This document shows, in pieces, positions 63,994 to 64,000 of a DNA stretch of 64,000 nucleotides. This DNA is from Bradyrhizobium ottawaense (lineage in GTDB: Bacteria; Pseudomonadota; Alphaproteobacteria; Rhizobiales; Xanthobacteraceae). The DNA lies in assembly GCF_002278135.3 (NCBI RefSeq), contig NZ_CP029425.2, positions 6,238,001 to 6,302,000 on the forward strand. Reading direction: 5' to 3'. Position numbers and translations under genes: made by a program. The notes under the pieces are model-generated. The model had not been told where the DNA came from. It did no database searches and saw only the letters and a list, made by a program, of their open reading frames with translations. Position 1 is the stretch's first letter. Each line of letters begins with the position of its first letter.

Positions 63994-64000
63994 CCGTCAC

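Overview
The window looks like chromosomal DNA of a Bradyrhizobium or a close relative (Alphaproteobacteria, Nitrobacteraceae). This is inferred from the high GC, the ROSE-type RNA thermometer in front of a small heat-shock gene, the several classes of palindromic intergenic repeat, and the protein families (DUF1488 beside groESL, DUF2783 after a flavin monooxygenase, many CaiB-type CoA transferases and Tat-exported proteins). No replication origin, rRNA, CRISPR array or intact transposase gene is visible. One tRNA gene is present, tRNA-Gln(TTG).

Layout. 0-6 kb: M20 and M20D peptidases, an enolase-superfamily enzyme, a DUF72 protein, a CoA transferase and one small frameshifted gene. 6-11 kb: a metal/redox group with a bis-heme ferric-reductase/NOX-like flavocytochrome, a His-containing periplasmic protein, a P1B-5-type ATPase with a C-terminal hemerythrin domain, and a Met-rich EF-hand protein. 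11-17 kb: an aromatic monooxygenase/DUF2783/VOC operon with a divergent MarR gene, then a DsbA/Tat-MBL operon with a divergent LysR gene; both intergenic regions hold palindromes. 17-18.7 kb: two tandem paralogous small helical proteins and a ROSE-controlled Hsp20. 18.7-26 kb: a gene-poor 7.2-kb island bounded by a 45-bp direct repeat of the 3' half of tRNA-Gln. It carries groES-groEL, a DUF1488 gene, a frameshifted Crp/Fnr gene and several orphan genes, but no integrase.

26-44 kb: acyl-CoA and housekeeping metabolism (acyl-CoA dehydrogenase, MFS carrier, enoyl-CoA hydratase, 5'-nucleotidase, HDAC-like deacylase, xseB, dxs, a deoxyribosyltransferase-like protein, TlyA, an RNA uracil methyltransferase). 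A tightly overlapping catabolic operon follows (HMG-CoA-lyase-like, CaiB, three ABC-importer genes), divergent from a GntR gene. 44-53 kb: nitroreductase-like protein, secreted proteins, a decayed VOC gene, an enoyl-CoA hydratase, a large autotransporter and a DUF1194 protein. 53-56 kb: a fluoride-resistance operon with a fluoride riboswitch, an intrinsic terminator, an MFS carrier, two crcB genes and a DUF190 gene. 56-64 kb: clpS, a membrane protein, an adenylate cyclase, aroC, a histidine phosphatase with fabI, an ECF sigma/anti-sigma pair and a CbpA-type DnaJ protein that nearly reaches the window end.

The most interesting features are the chaperonin-bearing tRNA island, the fluoride operon with an MFS gene directly behind the riboswitch, and the P1B-5/hemerythrin metal cluster. 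Four indels disrupt three otherwise recognisable genes; these may be real pseudogenes or assembly errors. All functions come from reading translations by eye; no database search was run.
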